Source: Xanthomonas translucens pv. cerealis
GTDB taxonomy: Bacteria; Pseudomonadota; Gammaproteobacteria; Xanthomonadales; Xanthomonadaceae
Direction of reading: 5' to 3'
DNA: 64,000 nucleotides
Assembly: GCF_006838285.1 (NCBI RefSeq)
Contig: NZ_CP038228.1
Location: 186,001-250,000 of the forward strand
The notes under the pieces are model-generated. The model did no database searches. It was not told the DNA's origin and was given only the letters and a program-made list of their open reading frames with translations. Position 1 is the stretch's first letter. Every line of letters starts with the position of its first letter. Shown here in pieces: positions 1 through 9,975 of this stretch. The translations under genes were made by a program, and so were the position numbers.

Positions 1-606
<606 letters not shown>

Positions 607-607
<1 letters not shown>

Positions 608-1329
608 TGGCAAAAATCAATCTGCTGCCCTGGCGGGCGGAGCGGCGCAAGCAACGCGAGCGCGAGTTCTACGCGATGCTGGGCTTCGCTGCGCTGGCCG
701 GCGTGCTGCTGGCCTTGCTGGTCTGGTTCTACTACGACCGCCAGATCACCGGGCAGAACGAGCGCAACGCCTATCTGCAGACCGAGATCGACAAGGTCAA
801 GGCGCAGAACCAGGAAATCGACAAGCTCGACGAACAGAAACGGCGCTTGCTGGCGCGCAAGCGGGTCATCGAGGAACTGCAGGCCAAGCGCTCGCAGATG
901 GTGCATCTGTTCGATTCGCTGGTGCGCACCATCCCCGACGGCGTGGTGTTGACCGCGGTCAAGCAGGAAGGCGACATCCTGACCCTGGAAGGGCGCTCGC
1001 AATCCAATGCGCGGGTCAGCGCTTACATGCGCAACCTCGAAGGCTCGGGCTGGATGACCAATCCGGAGCTGTCGGTGATCGAGGCAAAGGCGCAGGACAA
1101 GGATGCCAAGGGCCCGATCGTCGACGCCAAGGCCCTGCCGTACGTGTTCACGCTCAAGGTCAAGCTGCCGGTTCCGGGCGACGCCTCCGAATCGCTGCCG
1201 GGCGCTGCCGCGCCGGCACCGGGCGCCGCTGCCGCTCCTGCCGCAACGACCGCACCCGCCACGCCGCCGGCCGCTGCGCCGGCCGCCACACCGGCTGCCA
1301 CGCCAGCGCAACAGGGACCGGCGTCATGA
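607..1329 (+). CDS. pilN: Type IV pilus assembly protein PilN
   Basis: Bitopic inner-membrane protein of the type IV pilus alignment subcomplex, pairing with PilO and binding PilM through its cytoplasmic N-terminus. The start ATG overlaps the pilM stop and gives the diagnostic PilM-binding peptide MAKINLLPWR. One membrane segment follows at about residues 24-42 (LGFAALAGVLLALLVWFYY), then a coiled coil rich in K/E/Q to about residue 110 and a ferredoxin-like periplasmic domain. The last 40 residues are an unusual Ala/Pro-rich low-complexity tail (residues about 195-240), longer than in most PilN proteins. The stop overlaps the pilO start (ATGA). Confidence 0.95.
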
Positions 1330-1988
1330 GCAAGAAATTCAATGTAAAAGACCTCGACTTCAACAACATCGGCAACTGGCCGCAGCAGGCCAAGATCGGC
1401 TTCTGCGTGCTGCTCACGCTGTTCATCCTGGCCATGTCCTGGTTCCTGCTGCTCAGCGACAAGCGCGACGAGCTGGGTTCGCTGGAGCAGAAGGAAACCG
1501 AGTTGCGCGCCTCGTTCGAGAAGGAGCAAAGCCGCGCGGTCAACCTGCAGCCGCTGAAGCAGCAGCTGGCGCAGATGGAGCAGGTGCTGCAGCAGCTGCC
1601 GAGCAAGACCGAGATGCCGGACCTGATCATCGACATCTCGCAGACCGCGTTGTCCAGCGGCCTGGCCAACGAGCTGTTCCAGCCCGGTCCGGAGTCGCCG
1701 AAGGAATTCTACGCGGAGAAGCCGATCGCGCTGCGCATGGTCGGCAGCTACCACCAGTTCGGTGCCTTCGTCAGCGGCGTGGCGTCGCTGCCGCGGGTGG
1801 TGATCCTGACCATGCACGACATCAATCTCAAGCCCAAGGACAAGAAGGCCGGACTCACCGCGCGCGGCGAGCTGGAACTGTCCGGCACGGTCAAGACCTA
1901 TCGCTATCTGGACGACAAGGAGATGGCGGACCAGGAGAAGGCGGCAGCCGCGGCGAAGAAGGATTCCAAGCAAGGCGGTGGCGCATGA
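1326..1988 (+). CDS. pilO: Type IV pilus assembly protein PilO
   Basis: Inner-membrane partner of PilN; the PilN/PilO heterodimer binds PilP in the periplasm. The protein is 220 residues, a usual family length, with a charged cytoplasmic N-terminus, one hydrophobic helix at about residues 26-44 (FCVLLTLFILAMSWFLLL), a periplasmic coiled coil (residues 50-95), and a C-terminal ferredoxin-like domain. It ends in a Lys/Ala-rich tail. The ATG overlaps the pilN stop by four bases and its own stop overlaps the pilP start, so the four genes are translationally coupled. Confidence 0.95.
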   Translation: MSKKFNVKDLDFNNIGNWPQQAKIGFCVLLTLFILAMSWFLLLSDKRDELGSLEQKETELRASFEKEQSRAVNLQPLKQQLAQMEQVLQQLPSKTEMPDLIIDISQTALSSGLANELFQPGPESPKEFYAEKPIALRMVGSYHQFGAFVSGVASLPRVVILTMHDINLKPKDKKAGLTARGELELSGTVKTYRYLDDKEMADQEKAAAAAKKDSKQGGGA

Positions 1989-2524
1989 CGCGGCGGATCG
2001 TGGCATTCAAGTGCCTGGCCGGGCTGGCGCTGGTGGCGTTGCTCGGCGGTTGCGGCCGTGGCGCGAGCAGCACCCCGGGCGATGCGCCGAACCTGGAAAA
2101 CTGGGTCAAGGAGGTGCGTGCGCGGCCGGCGCAGCCGCTGGAGCCGCTGCCGGTGATGCAGCAGTTCGAGACCTTCGAATATTCGGCGCAGGGCCTGCGC
2201 GATCCGTTCAGCGATGCCTGGTCCACTCCGGATGGCAACAACGGCCTGCGCCCGGATCCTAACCGGCGCAAGGAACCGCTCGAGCAGTTCCCGCTGGACG
2301 GCCTGAAGATGGTCGGCACGCTGGGCAGCGGCGGTGGCCTGGTGGCGCTGGTGATGGCGCCGGACAAGGTGACCTATCGGGTCCGGCCCGGCATCTACAT
2401 GGGGCAGAGCGATGGCCGCGTGACCGGGGTGCACGAGGACCGGATCGATTTGATTGAACTGGTGCCGGATGGCGCTGGCGGTTGGCTGGAACGTCCGGCC
2501 GCCGTGGCGCTGGACGATCAATGA
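1985..2524 (+). CDS. pilP: Type IV pilus lipoprotein PilP
   Basis: Periplasmic lipoprotein joining the PilNO heterodimer to the PilQ secretin. Starts at ATG 1985 (ATGA overlap with pilO). A short basic n-region and hydrophobic core end in the lipobox LLGGC (Cys near residue 23), then an unstructured segment and the C-terminal HR-type beta domain (from about residue 95, FPLDGLKMVGTL). At 179 residues it is of normal size. Position between pilO and pilQ confirms the identity. Confidence 0.95.
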   Translation: MTRRIVAFKCLAGLALVALLGGCGRGASSTPGDAPNLENWVKEVRARPAQPLEPLPVMQQFETFEYSAQGLRDPFSDAWSTPDGNNGLRPDPNRRKEPLEQFPLDGLKMVGTLGSGGGLVALVMAPDKVTYRVRPGIYMGQSDGRVTGVHEDRIDLIELVPDGAGGWLERPAAVALDDQ

Positions 2525-2544
2525 TTGATTATGGGGATAGCACG

Positions 2545-4434
2545 ATGACTTTTTCCAAGGCCCTGAGCCTGCGTCCCATCCGGCGCGGCGCGACGGTGCG
2601 GCTACGCGCATTGGGGTTGGCGACGCTGCTGGGGAGTTCGGCGGTGATGGGCGCGGCGCATGCGGCGACGCCGGCGGCGCCGACGACGGCGCAGGCGCCG
2701 GCCAAGCTCACGGTGTCGAAGATCGACTTCAAGCGCGGCGACGGCGATGCGGGGCGGCTGATCCTGCACTTCAGCGGCGCCGGCGCCAGTCCCGATCTGC
2801 GCACCCAGGGCAACACCGTGGTGGTCGATATCGGCAATGCCGCGTTGCCGGCGGAGCTGCAGCATCCGCTCAACGTCACCGACTTCGCCACGCCGGTGCA
2901 GCGCATCGACGCCAAGCCGTACGCCGGTGGCGCGCAGCTGGTGCTCAGCACCAATGGCCCATTCGAGTCGATGGCCTACCAGTCGGGCAACGACTACGTG
3001 GTGGAGATCGCGCCGCGGACCTCGGCGCCGGCGGTGGGTGCGGTCAGCGCGAGTACGGTCAGCCAGGCGGCGGCGCAGGTCGCCGCGCGCGGCTACAGCG
3101 GCCGCCCGGTGACGTTCAATTTCCAGGACGTGCCGGTGCGCACCGTGCTGCAGTTGATTGCCGAGGAATCCAATCTCAACATCGTCGCCTCCGACACCGT
3201 GCAGGGCAATGTCACCCTGCGTTTGGTCAACGTGCCGTGGGACCAAGCGCTGGACATCGTGCTGCGCGCCAAGGGCCTGGACAAGCGCCGCGACGGCGCC
3301 GTGGTCTGGGTCGCGCCACAGCAGGAGCTGGCCAAGTTCGAGCAGGACAAGGAAGACGCGCGGATCGCGATCGAGAACCGCGAGGACCTGAGCACCGACT
3401 ACATTCAGATCAACTACCACAGCGCCTCCACGATCTTCAAAGCACTGACCGAAGCCAAGGGCATCGGTGGTGGGGGGGGCGGCGGCGGTGGCGGTGGCGG
3501 CAGCGGCCAGACCGACAACGGCTTCCTGTCGCCGCGCGGGCGCATCGTCGCCGACGAGCGCACCAACACGCTGATGATCAGCGACATCCCGAAGAAGATC
3601 GCGCAGATGCGCGAGCTGATCAACGTGATCGATCGTCCGGTCGACCAGGTGCTGATCGAGGGCCGCATCGTCATCGCCACCGATACCTTCGCCCGCGACC
3701 TGGGCGCCAGGTTCGGCATCGGCGGCGCCCACACCTATGGCGACAACACCGCGACCATCGGCAGCGGCGCGACCGGTGGCAACGCCGCGGCCACGCGCGG
3801 GCTCAATGTCAATCTGGGTGGCACCACCTTCACCAGTGCGCCGACGCTGCCGAGCCTGGCCTATACCCTGCTCGGATCCAACTTCAACCTGGATCTGGAG
3901 CTGTCGGCGCTGCAGGAGGAAGGCCGTGGCGAAGTCATTTCCAACCCGCGCATCGTCACCTCCAACCAGCGCGAGGCGGTGATCAAGCAGGGCAAGGAGA
4001 TCGGCTACATCACCATCACCGGCGGCACCGGCGGGACCGCGGCGACGCCGAACGTGCAGTTCAAGGAAGTGCTGCTGGAGCTGAAGGTCACCCCGACCAT
4101 CACCGACGACAATCGCGTGTTCCTGAACATGAACGTGAAGAAGGATGAAGTCGACCAGTACCGCGTGCTCGAAGGCTACGGCACCATCCCGGAAATCAAC
4201 CGCCGCGAGATCAACACCGCGGTGCTGGTGGACGACGGCCAGACCGTGGTGATCGGCGGCGTGTACGAGTTCACCGACCGCAACAGCATCTCCAAGGTGC
4301 CGTTCCTGGGCGATATCCCGTTCCTGGGCAATCTGTTCAAGAAGCGCGGCCGCAGCAAGAGCAAGGCCGAGCTGCTGATCTTCGTGACCCCGAAGGTGAT
4401 GCGCGTGGCCAAGCGCGCACCCAGCGCTGGCTGA
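2545..4434 (+). CDS. pilQ: Type IV pilus outer-membrane secretin PilQ
   Basis: Multimeric outer-membrane channel through which the type IV pilus is extruded. From ATG 2545 (GGGGAT seven bases upstream; an in-frame ATG at 2521 overlaps the pilP stop and is the alternative) the product is 629 residues: signal peptide ending near AAHA, an AMIN domain (KLTVSKIDFKRGDGDAG onward), a secretin/TonB short N-terminal domain (VTFNFQDVPVRTVLQLIAEE), N1 domain, then the secretin barrel (VLIEGRIVIA; EVISNPRIVTSNQ; GGVYEFTDRNSISKVPFLGD). A glycine-rich linker within the N1 region is encoded partly by a run of eight G at 3472-3479. Last gene of the pil operon. Confidence 0.96.
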   Translation: MTFSKALSLRPIRRGATVRLRALGLATLLGSSAVMGAAHAATPAAPTTAQAPAKLTVSKIDFKRGDGDAGRLILHFSGAGASPDLRTQGNTVVVDIGNAALPAELQHPLNVTDFATPVQRIDAKPYAGGAQLVLSTNGPFESMAYQSGNDYVVEIAPRTSAPAVGAVSASTVSQAAAQVAARGYSGRPVTFNFQDVPVRTVLQLIAEESNLNIVASDTVQGNVTLRLVNVPWDQALDIVLRAKGLDKRRDGAVVWVAPQQELAKFEQDKEDARIAIENREDLSTDYIQINYHSASTIFKALTEAKGIGGGGGGGGGGGGSGQTDNGFLSPRGRIVADERTNTLMISDIPKKIAQMRELINVIDRPVDQVLIEGRIVIATDTFARDLGARFGIGGAHTYGDNTATIGSGATGGNAAATRGLNVNLGGTTFTSAPTLPSLAYTLLGSNFNLDLELSALQEEGRGEVISNPRIVTSNQREAVIKQGKEIGYITITGGTGGTAATPNVQFKEVLLELKVTPTITDDNRVFLNMNVKKDEVDQYRVLEGYGTIPEINRREINTAVLVDDGQTVVIGGVYEFTDRNSISKVPFLGDIPFLGNLFKKRGRSKSKAELLIFVTPKVMRVAKRAPSAG

Positions 4435-4488
4435 CCCGCGCAGGCCTTGCCAAGCACCTGCGCACAGGCAACGCGGGGGGGACATCAG

Positions 4489-4516
4489 GACGGGAGAAGC
4501 ATGTGCTTCTCCCGTC
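4489..4516 (+). terminator. Perfect hairpin downstream of pilQ
   Basis: A perfect 13-bp inverted repeat (arm GACGGGAGAAGCA, 2-base loop TG) 54 bases after the pilQ stop. It is followed by a short T-containing stretch (GTCGTCGTTTG) rather than a clean U-run, so it may be a weak or Rho-assisted terminator, or an mRNA-stabilising hairpin. Confidence 0.55.
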
Positions 4517-4612
4517 GTCGTTTGCGCCTGCAGATGAGGCAAATCTGAATTTGCGTCCGATGCTTGCGCTGCGCGCAGAACCATTTCATCGTCGATGGGT
4601 CAAACTCGGCAC

Positions 4613-5632
4613 ATGAACACCACGCCCTCCAGCTTCGACCCCACTCCCGCCGCGTCCGAGCAGCAGCGCTTGCACGCCGCCTTCCTGGCTCTGCGCGACG
4701 GCCTGTCCGCAACCATTGTCGGCCAGGCCGCGCTGGTGGAGCGGCTGCTGATCGCGCTGCTCGCCGATGGCCACCTGCTGGTCGAAGGCGCGCCCGGCCT
4801 GGCCAAGACCACCGCGATCCGCGCGCTGGCAGCGCGGCTGGAAGCGGATTTCGCCCGCGTCCAGTTCACCCCGGACCTGTTACCTGCCGACCTGACCGGC
4901 ACTGAGGTGTGGCGGCCGCAGGAAAGCCGCTTCGAGTTCCTGCCCGGGCCGATCTTCCATCCGATCCTGCTCGCCGACGAGATCAACCGCGCGCCGGCCA
5001 AGGTGCAGTCGGCGCTGCTCGAAGCCATGGGCGAGCGCCAGGTCACGGTCGGCCGGCATACCTATGCGCTGCCGAAGCTGTTCCTGGTGATGGCCACGCA
5101 GAACCCGATCGAGCAGGAAGGCACCTTCCCGCTGCCGGAAGCGCAGCTGGACCGGTTCCTGATGCACGTGCGGATCGGCTATCCGGAGGCCGCCGCCGAG
5201 GCCGAGATCCTGCGCCTGGCGCGCGAGCGCGCGCGCGAAACCCTGGACCATGGCGAGGCGCCGCCGCCGCGGATGCCGCTTGACGACGTGTTCGCCGCGC
5301 GGCGTGCGGTGCTGTCGCTGCATCTGGCGCCGCCGCTGGAGCGCTACCTGATCGAACTGGTGCTGGCCTCGCGCGACGCCAGCGGCTACGACCCGGCATT
5401 GGCGCGGCGCATCGCCTGGGGCGCGAGCCCGCGCGGCTCGATCGCACTGGAGCGCTGCGCGCGCGCGCGCGCCTGGCTGGCGGGACGCGACTTCGTGACC
5501 CCGGACGACGTGCGCGCAGTCGCGCCGGACGTGTTGCGCCATCGCGTGCTGCCCAGCTACGAGGCCACGGCCGAAGGCTGGGACGGCGATCGCCTGGTCG
5601 CGGCGCTGTTGGACAAGGTGCCGCCGCCTTGA
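4613..5632 (+). CDS. MoxR-family AAA+ ATPase
   Basis: Cytoplasmic AAA+ chaperone-like ATPase that heads the Bat/aerotolerance-type operon and probably acts on the VWA proteins encoded downstream. Walker A is GAPGLAKT (near residue 60), Walker B is LLADEINRAP, and the sensor region ATQNPIEQEGTFPLPEAQLD is characteristic of MoxR. A C-terminal lid (residues about 230-335) completes a usual 339-residue protein. The start at 4613 gives the N-terminus MNTTPSSFDP; an in-frame ATG at 4595 would add six residues; neither has a strong ribosome site. The exact substrate of this complex is not known from sequence. Confidence 0.9.
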   Translation: MNTTPSSFDPTPAASEQQRLHAAFLALRDGLSATIVGQAALVERLLIALLADGHLLVEGAPGLAKTTAIRALAARLEADFARVQFTPDLLPADLTGTEVWRPQESRFEFLPGPIFHPILLADEINRAPAKVQSALLEAMGERQVTVGRHTYALPKLFLVMATQNPIEQEGTFPLPEAQLDRFLMHVRIGYPEAAAEAEILRLARERARETLDHGEAPPPRMPLDDVFAARRAVLSLHLAPPLERYLIELVLASRDASGYDPALARRIAWGASPRGSIALERCARARAWLAGRDFVTPDDVRAVAPDVLRHRVLPSYEATAEGWDGDRLVAALLDKVPPP

Positions 5633-5736
5633 GCGAGCGGCAGCGCCAATCCGGGCGGCCGCGGCACCGCGCGCCGGCGTATCGCGCCGCTGCGCTGACG
5701 GTCTGCGGCAGCGTGGCGCAGGCGAGGTAAGCGACG

Positions 5737-6681
5737 ATGGCAGTACAGGCGATGCCGCCGCAGACGTCACATGCCGACACCGCGAGCGGCGGCGACGGCG
5801 TACGCCCGACCCTGGCCGAGCTGGTGGCGCTGCGCGCGAGCGTGGCGCGGGTGCCGCCGCCGCGGCGCGGGCGCCATGGCCTCAGCGGCAGCGCGCCGGC
5901 GGCGTTGCGCGGGCGCGGCATGGAGTATGCCGAGTCGCGCGAATACGTGGCCGGCGACGACGTACGCCATATCGACTGGCGACTCACCGCGCGCAGCGGG
6001 CGCACCCATACCAAGCTGTTCCAGGCCGAGCGCGAACGGCTCAGTCTGATCGTGGCCGATACCGCGCCGGCACTGTATTTCGGCACCCGCGTGCGCTTCA
6101 AGTCGGTGCAGGCCGCGCGTGCCGGCGCGGTGGCGGCGTGGACCGCACAGCGCCAGGGCGACCGCCTGGCCGCCTTGCGCGGCAGCCGCAGCGAGGCGCC
6201 GGTACCGCCGGCGGCCGGGCCGCGCGGCGCCCTGCGCGTGCTCGACGCGCTGGCGCGCTGGTATGCGCAGCCGCCGCAGGACGATGCCGGCCTCGGCGTG
6301 GCGCTGGAACACGCGGTCAAGCTGCTGCGGCCCGGCTCGCGGCTGGTGGTGCTGGCCGATCCGGCCAGCGCGCACGCAATTCCCGCGGCGCGCTGGGCCG
6401 GGCTGGCGCTGCATAACGACGTGGTGCTGCTGTTGCTGGCCGACGCGCTGGAACTGCAGCCGCCGCGCGCGGCGCTGCCGTTCTGGGCCGGCGGGCGCCG
6501 GGTGGAAATCGATTTGCAGGCGGCCAGCGCGCAACAGCGCTGGCACTACCAATTCGTCGCGCCGCTGGAAACGCTAGCCGCCGAACTGCCCGGCCGCGGT
6601 GTGCAGGTGCGCGTGCTGCGCAGCGATGCGGCCAGCGAATCCTGGCTGCTGCCGGCGCCGGGCGCGAGCGCGCCGCGATGA
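5737..6681 (+). CDS. DUF58 domain-containing protein
   Basis: Conserved partner of MoxR and VWA proteins; role unassigned beyond the Bat/aerotolerance context. A GAGGTAA ribosome site lies seven bases before ATG 5737. The family core is visible at residues about 60-105 (GMEYAESREYVAGDDVRHID, then WRLTARSG), followed by a VWA-like C-terminal fold (RLVVLADPAS) without an intact metal site. No signal peptide or membrane helix is seen; most DUF58 proteins carry N-terminal helices, so this one is the soluble type (314 residues). Its end overlaps the next gene by four bases. Confidence 0.87.
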   Translation: MAVQAMPPQTSHADTASGGDGVRPTLAELVALRASVARVPPPRRGRHGLSGSAPAALRGRGMEYAESREYVAGDDVRHIDWRLTARSGRTHTKLFQAERERLSLIVADTAPALYFGTRVRFKSVQAARAGAVAAWTAQRQGDRLAALRGSRSEAPVPPAAGPRGALRVLDALARWYAQPPQDDAGLGVALEHAVKLLRPGSRLVVLADPASAHAIPAARWAGLALHNDVVLLLLADALELQPPRAALPFWAGGRRVEIDLQAASAQQRWHYQFVAPLETLAAELPGRGVQVRVLRSDAASESWLLPAPGASAPR

Positions 6682-7133
6682 CGCCGCAACAACTACCGCT
6701 GCGCGATGTGCATCTGCCGCCGGCACCCGCCTGGTGGCCACCGGCGCCGGGCTGGTTGCTGCTGGGCGCCGCGGTGTTGTTGGCGCTGGGCATCGCGTTC
6801 GGCCTGTGGGCCTGGCGGCGCGCGCGGCGGCGCCGCTGGCAGCGCCAGTTCGATGCGGAGCTCGGCAGCGGCGCTGCGCCGGCGCAAGTGGCCGCGGTGT
6901 CGGAATTGCTGCGCCGCGCAGCGCGCCGGCGCGACCCGGCCGCCGCCGCGCTGCAGGGCGAAGCATGGCTGCGCTTCCTCGACGGCGGCAAGCGCCAGGA
7001 CTTCTCTGCGGGACCGGGCCGCGTGCTGCTCGATGGCGGCTATCGGCGCGACCTGGAGCATGCGCAGCTGCAGGCGCTGCTGCCGCTGGCGCGGCGCCGC
7101 TTCCTCGAGCTGATGGGCGGGCGCCGGCGATGA
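6678..7133 (+). CDS. DUF4381 domain-containing membrane protein
   Basis: Small 151-residue protein of the Bat-type operon. Residues about 18-44 form one strongly hydrophobic helix after a proline-rich start (PPAPAWWPPAPGWLLLGAAV), followed by an Arg-rich stop-transfer (RRARRRRWQRQF) and a soluble cytoplasmic domain ending in a conserved R-R-F-L-E-L. This is the DUF4381 architecture, usually found directly upstream of the BatA VWA gene as here. Overlaps both neighbours (ATGA at 6678; stop shared with the start at 7130). Function unknown; likely a scaffold for the VWA proteins. Confidence 0.85.
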   Translation: MTPQQLPLRDVHLPPAPAWWPPAPGWLLLGAAVLLALGIAFGLWAWRRARRRRWQRQFDAELGSGAAPAQVAAVSELLRRAARRRDPAAAALQGEAWLRFLDGGKRQDFSAGPGRVLLDGGYRRDLEHAQLQALLPLARRRFLELMGGRRR

Positions 7134-8164
7134 TGGCGATGGGCACGCTCTCGCAGCACTGGCAAAGCCTCAGCGATCTGCTCGCCGGGTTCGCCTGGCC
7201 GTGGATGTGGCTGGCGATGCCGTTGCCGCTGCTGGCGCGTGTGCTGCTGCCGGCACAGCGCGGCAGTGCACCGGCGTTGCGCGTGCCGTATGCCGCGCAG
7301 TTGCAGGCGGTGGCGGCTGCGCCCGCGCGCGGCGGCCTGTGGCGGGTCGGCCTGTGGCTGACCTGGCTGGCCTGGTTCTGCCTGTGCGCCGCTGCGGCGC
7401 GGCCGCTGCAACTGGGCGAGCCGATCTCGCCGCCGCAACAGACGCGGCAGTTGATGCTGGCGGTGGATCTGTCCGGCAGCATGAGCGAGCCGGACATGAC
7501 CCTGGGCGGACGCGTGGTGGATCGCCTGACCGCGGCCAAGGCGGTGCTGGCCGACTTCCTCGACCGCCGCGACGGCGACCGCATCGGCCTGCTGGTGTTC
7601 GGCCAGAAGGCGTATGCGCTGACCCCGTTGACCGCCGACCTGGCCACGGTGCGCGACCAGCTGCGCGACAGCGTGGTCGGCCTGGCCGGGCGCGAGACCG
7701 CGCTCGGCGACGCGATCGCGCTGTCTGTCAAGCGTCTGCGCGAGCAACCGCAGGGCGACCGGGTGCTGATCGTGCTGACCGACGGCGTCAATACCGCCGG
7801 CGTGCTGGAACCGAGCAAGGCGGCAGAGCTGGCCAAGGCCGAACACGTGCGCGTCTACACCATCGCCTTCGGCGGTGCCGGCGGCTATTCGCTGTTCGGC
7901 CTGCCGATGCCCGGTGGCGGTGGCGGCGACGACCAGGTCGACGAGGACACCTTGCGCAAGATCGCGCAGGACACCGGCGGGCGCTTCTTCCGCGCCCGCG
8001 ACACCGACCAGCTGGTCTCGATCTATGCCGAGCTGGAGCGCCTGGAACCGGTGCGTTCGGCTGGCCCGGCGGTGCGCCCGCGGATCGAACGTTATGCGTG
8101 GCCGCTGGGCGTGGCGTTGCTGCTGGGCTTGATCGCCTTCGTGTGGCCATGGAGGCGGCAATGA
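7130..8164 (+). CDS. BatA-like von Willebrand factor A membrane protein
   Basis: Inner-membrane VWA protein of the Bat (Bacteroides aerotolerance-type) system, thought to protect against oxidative or envelope stress. Two N-terminal hydrophobic segments flank residues 15-100, then a VWA domain with an intact MIDAS motif DLSGSMSE and the later residues of the metal site (ETALGD; LTDGVNTAG). A final helix (GVALLLGLIAFVWPW) anchors the C-terminus, giving the usual layout of 344 residues. A Gly-rich loop (GGAGGYSLFGLPMPGGGGGD) interrupts the domain. Start overlaps the DUF4381 stop; the product stop overlaps the next ATG. Confidence 0.88.
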   Translation: MMAMGTLSQHWQSLSDLLAGFAWPWMWLAMPLPLLARVLLPAQRGSAPALRVPYAAQLQAVAAAPARGGLWRVGLWLTWLAWFCLCAAAARPLQLGEPISPPQQTRQLMLAVDLSGSMSEPDMTLGGRVVDRLTAAKAVLADFLDRRDGDRIGLLVFGQKAYALTPLTADLATVRDQLRDSVVGLAGRETALGDAIALSVKRLREQPQGDRVLIVLTDGVNTAGVLEPSKAAELAKAEHVRVYTIAFGGAGGYSLFGLPMPGGGGGDDQVDEDTLRKIAQDTGGRFFRARDTDQLVSIYAELERLEPVRSAGPAVRPRIERYAWPLGVALLLGLIAFVWPWRRQ

Positions 8165-9975
8165 ACGCGGTGCTCGGCTTCCTGGAGGCGTTGCATCTGC
8201 TGCGGCCGCAGTGGCTGTGGGCGCTGTCGTTGCTGCCCTTGCTGGGCTGGAGCTGGCTGCGCCGGCGCCGGCGCAGCAACGTGTGGCGGCACGCGGTGGA
8301 CGCGCACCTGCTGCCGCAGCTGCTGGCGAAGGAGGATGGCCGGCAATCGCTGTCCGGCCTGTGGCTGGCCGCGCTCGGCTACCTGCTTGCGGTGGTGGCG
8401 CTGTCCGGGCCGAGCTGGCGCCAGGAACAGCAGCCGCTGTGGCAGTCGCGCACGCCGCTGGTGATCGCGCTGGACCTGTCGCCGCGGACCGAGGCCGGCG
8501 ACCTGCCGCCGTCGCGATTGCTGCAGGCGCGCGCCAAGCTGGCGACGCTGCTGCGCGAGCGCGCCGGCGGCGAAGTCGCGCTGCTGGCCTACGCCGGCGA
8601 ACCCTACACGGTCGCGCCGTTGACCGACGACGCGGCCAACGTCGCCCTGTTCCTGGACGCGCTGTCGCCGCAGGTGATGCCGGTGCCTGGTCAGCGCAGC
8701 GACCTGGCCATCGACTGGGCGGCACAGCTGCTGCGCCAGGCCGGTTTCGCCCGCGGCGACATCCTGCTGCTCAGCGACCAGGCCGATCCGCAAGCGCGGC
8801 AGGCCGCGGCGCGCGCGGCCGGGCAGGGTTACCGCGTGTCGGCGCTGGGACTGGGAACCGCGCAGGGCGCGGCCTATCGCGATGGCCAGGGCGGCGTGGG
8901 CCACGCGCAACTGGATGCCGCTTCGCTGCAAGCGCTGGCGAGTGCCGGCAACGGCCGCTACGCCATGCTGACGCCTACCGATGCCGATCTGCGCGAGTTG
9001 GGCGTGCTGCAACCGGCGCAGCAACAGGACGCGACGGCAGCCGCCGAGCACAGCGGCCGGGTCTGGCTGGATCAGGGCTATTGGTTGCTGCCGCCGCTGT
9101 TGCTGCTGGCCCTGTTCGCGTTCCGCCGCCGCGCTGGCGCTGCCGTGTTGCTGGTGCTGCTGCTGCCGCTGGCAATGCCGTTGCCCGCGCATGCGGCGGC
9201 CGCCGATACGGTCGGTGGCGACTGGTGGCGGCGTGCCGACCAGGTGCGCCAGCAGCGACTGGACGCGGGCGTGCAGGCCTACCGCAAGGGCGATTTCGCC
9301 ACTGCGCAGCAACAGTTCGAAGGCATCGACAGCGACCAGGGCTGGTACAACCTGGGCAATGCGCTGGCCCGCCAGGGCCGCTACGACGAGGCGATCGACG
9401 CCTACGACAAGGCGCTGCGGCAGCATCCGCAGATGCCCGATGCGGTGGCCAACCGCGCCGCGGTCGATGCCGCGCGCAAGCGCCAGTCCGGGCAGAACCA
9501 GTCCGCGCAGAACAAGCCGGGACAACAGGGCAAGGACAGCGCGCAGCAGAACCAGAAAGGCCCGTCGCAGGCCGGTGCCGGCGGCGCACCGAAGAGTCAG
9601 GACCCGGCGCAGGCCAAGGCGCCGCCGCCGGCGGATGCGCAAGGCCAGCCGGGTCAGAAGAATGCGCAATCGCCGGCGCCGGGCGCGCCCAAGGATGCGC
9701 CGCCGCCGGGGCCGCCGAAGCCGGGCGATGCGCAGGCGCAGCAGCAGGCCGACGCGGCGCAGCGCCAGCAGATGCAGCAAGCGATGGCGCAGCAGGGCAC
9801 GGCGGGCAAGGACGCGGCCGCACGCGCCGCCGCGGCGGCGGCGGAAACCCCGCAGCAGCGCGAGCAGCGGCAGGCGGTGGAGGCCTGGCTGCGGCGCGTG
9901 CCGGACGATCCGGGCAACCTGCTGCGCGCCAAATTCAAACTCGAACACGAACGCAGGCAGCGGGAAGGACCATGA
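8161..9975 (+). CDS. BatB/BatC-like fused VWA-TPR protein
   Basis: A 604-residue fusion of a second VWA domain (BatB) with tetratricopeptide repeats (BatC). N-terminal helices (ALSLLPLLGWSWLRR; ALGYLLAVVALSG) precede a VWA domain whose MIDAS is degenerate: DLSPRTEA in place of D-x-S-x-S, so metal binding is doubtful. After a further helix (LLPPLLLLALFAF) and a second membrane segment, TPR repeats follow (WYNLGNALARQGRYDEAIDA). The last ~170 residues are a Gln/Pro/Ala-rich disordered tail. The gene overlaps both neighbours by four bases. The repeat part probably recruits partner proteins in the periplasm. Confidence 0.86.
   Translation: MNAVLGFLEALHLLRPQWLWALSLLPLLGWSWLRRRRRSNVWRHAVDAHLLPQLLAKEDGRQSLSGLWLAALGYLLAVVALSGPSWRQEQQPLWQSRTPLVIALDLSPRTEAGDLPPSRLLQARAKLATLLRERAGGEVALLAYAGEPYTVAPLTDDAANVALFLDALSPQVMPVPGQRSDLAIDWAAQLLRQAGFARGDILLLSDQADPQARQAAARAAGQGYRVSALGLGTAQGAAYRDGQGGVGHAQLDAASLQALASAGNGRYAMLTPTDADLRELGVLQPAQQQDATAAAEHSGRVWLDQGYWLLPPLLLLALFAFRRRAGAAVLLVLLLPLAMPLPAHAAAADTVGGDWWRRADQVRQQRLDAGVQAYRKGDFATAQQQFEGIDSDQGWYNLGNALARQGRYDEAIDAYDKALRQHPQMPDAVANRAAVDAARKRQSGQNQSAQNKPGQQGKDSAQQNQKGPSQAGAGGAPKSQDPAQAKAPPPADAQGQPGQKNAQSPAPGAPKDAPPPGPPKPGDAQAQQQADAAQRQQMQQAMAQQGTAGKDAAARAAAAAAETPQQREQRQAVEAWLRRVPDDPGNLLRAKFKLEHERRQREGP

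Noticed and set aside
3466..3513. Low-complexity glycine tract as an assembly error
   Set aside because: The reading frame is intact on both sides and matches secretin sequence, so the tract is accepted as real (its variability is listed as a finding).
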